Shown piece after piece: positions 62,820 to 64,000 of a stretch of 64,000 bases of DNA. The notes beneath the pieces are model-generated. The model was not told the DNA's origin. It did no database searches and saw only the letters and a program-made list of their open reading frames with translations. The stretch is from Tillus elongatus (lineage: Eukaryota; Arthropoda; Insecta; Coleoptera; Cleridae). The DNA lies in contig OZ023267.1 of assembly GCA_964006375.1 (NCBI GenBank), positions 20,395,739-20,459,738 on the forward strand, in the 5' to 3' direction. How positions within the stretch are numbered: the first letter of the stretch is position 1; every line of letters begins with the position of its first letter. The position numbers and the translations under genes were made by a program.

Positions 62820-63880
62820 TAGTCTTCTTTGTGTAACAATCCTGTGTTTATTAGCATTTTAGTTCATGTACTTAGCGAAATGGTCCATGGATATACCATT
62901 TAAAAGGTATACTGACGGTTAATGCTTTTGACAGATAAATGTCTGATTCTTGATAAAGCATGCGTTTAAAAAAATAACGTTGCTTCTGAAATAATTATGG
63001 ATATTTGATAGCTAAGCATATATATCCACTGAAGTGAAAGCTTTTCACTTCCAAAGATGGAACTGAATATACTATTAGATTTGACAAAAATTTGACATCA
63101 CTAAAAAATTTTTAACATGGGCAAAACATTTATTGGACATTTTATGTTGAAACCACAGAAATGTTAGTTTAAAGCATCTAAAATATCTGCTTACGTGGCA
63201 TTTTATTCATGCATGTTTACTGGAGACATCAATGTGCAGGAATTGTAAAACATATGTGCACAAAATACCGGAAATTCTTTTGTTTACACGTAGCAGTGAC
63301 TCGATTGTCAACTATTTCATCAAAGTCCTGCGTAAATATTACCATATCCTTTATTTTGCAAGCAAATAAATAGGTACGTACATTCCTTTCTGTAACTATT
63401 TAGTGTTTCGTTGGTCTATTTACTTTAGAACACGAATATCTGTCTTAATTTGTCTGTCAGGGTTTCAACGTTGCTTACACACTACTTAACTTTTGTCATC
63501 ATCACAATCTAAAAGCGAAGTCGCCTTTTACACCAGGACGCTCTGTCTTCAGCAGATATTTCAATTTCAGTGAAACATCATCAAGTTGACTTAAGTTTTT
63601 TTAGCAATTTCTATACACTTTTACACTGCGCACGTATGATTTGATGAATTAGTGCAAGGAAAATAATACATTTCTAGTAGTCGGCTGGTATAATAGTATA
63701 TAAGACAATTATTCGAATTAATCGATTATCGATACTATTCGGCAAGTCGAGTAATTCGATTAGTTCAGAAAGTTTTTGATTATGAAGGTATAAAAGTAAA
63801 TAAAACGTGGTGTGAATGTGGGGTAAAAACCAAAACTCATCTACCAAAGATTATGAACACAGAAACTGCCACCAGACTGG
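62820..63880. other. No gene; hAT-like terminal sequence near 63710
   Basis: Mostly unique AT-rich sequence. At 63712-63762 the string attcgaattaatcgattatc and its near-palindromic partner gagtaattcgattag resemble subterminal regions of some insect hAT elements. Confidence 0.35.
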
Positions 63881-63883
63881 AAA

Positions 63884-64000
63884 ATGGCCACAAAAAAAAA
63901 AGAAGGTGCTGGTTCGTCTAAATCGGTTCTGGATATTTTATTTCCGAAAGATTTTAATCCAGTAGTAACATCAAGACAAAAACTCGACAAGAGAGCGATT
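63884..64000 (+). CDS. Partial reading frame running off the window, possible hAT transposase start
   Basis: From ATG at 63884 the frame is open to the last base (39 codons): MATKKKEGAGSSKSVLDILF, then PKDFNPVVTSRQKLDKRAI. The closing 'Q--LD-A' pattern resembles the segment before the central fold of hAT transposases (usually followed by ---D--P). The palindromic hAT-like sequence at 63712-63762 lies just upstream. It could also be a host exon. Only the sequence beyond 64000 can decide. Confidence 0.4.
   Translation, partial: MATKKKEGAGSSKSVLDILFPKDFNPVVTSRQKLDKRAI

Overview
This window looks like arthropod nuclear DNA, most likely from an insect and possibly a beetle (the order is inference only). 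The reasons are an animal cyclin gene split by very long AT-rich introns and a dense load of Tc/mariner, hAT, RTE, R1-like and Jockey/CR1-like elements with tRNA-derived SINEs. The only host gene I can defend is a G1 cyclin D on the + strand. It has three coding exons (9352-9615, 15851-16066, 42149-42314) joined by introns of 6,235 and 26,082 bp. Spliced in frame they give the LxCxE-type N terminus and the complete first cyclin box. The last exons (second cyclin fold, C-terminal tail) were not found and probably lie beyond 64000.

Region by region: 1-8600 is upstream transposon mosaic (foldbacks, three TA-flanked inverted-repeat transposons, one with a broken mariner-like transposase). 8800-9615 is the promoter/5'UTR and exon 1. 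Intron 1 (9616-15850) is mostly unique AT-rich DNA with a few repeats. Intron 2 (16067-42148) is an accumulation zone with a 172-bp tandem array, ribozyme-bearing repeats, foldbacks, two LINE families, SINEs and a hAT element with an 8-bp target duplication. 42315-64000 is intron 3 or 3' flank, again TE-rich. It holds an RTE insertion with clear target duplications, an R1-like LINE, a mariner remnant, an 840-bp palindrome, and at the right edge an open reading frame that may start a hAT transposase.

The most unusual signal is a set of hammerhead-ribozyme-like repeats. Two motifs (20296-20356 on -, 49946-50006 on +) have the complete conserved core, a very short stem III, a two-part stem I and paired base changes that keep the helices. 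They sit in roughly 310-320-nt tandem units with no protein gene, the organisation of retrozyme-type repeats. A third, different hammerhead lies in the foldback at 22929-23334, and several degenerate relatives are scattered across the cyclin D introns.

A second theme is about eighteen long (TA)n arrays. Most sit at one fixed place inside copies of one interspersed repeat family, and one interrupts an RTE reading frame. In several places other elements have inserted inside an array, so the arrays appear to act as landing sites for TA-targeting transposons. All alignments and foldings were done by eye.
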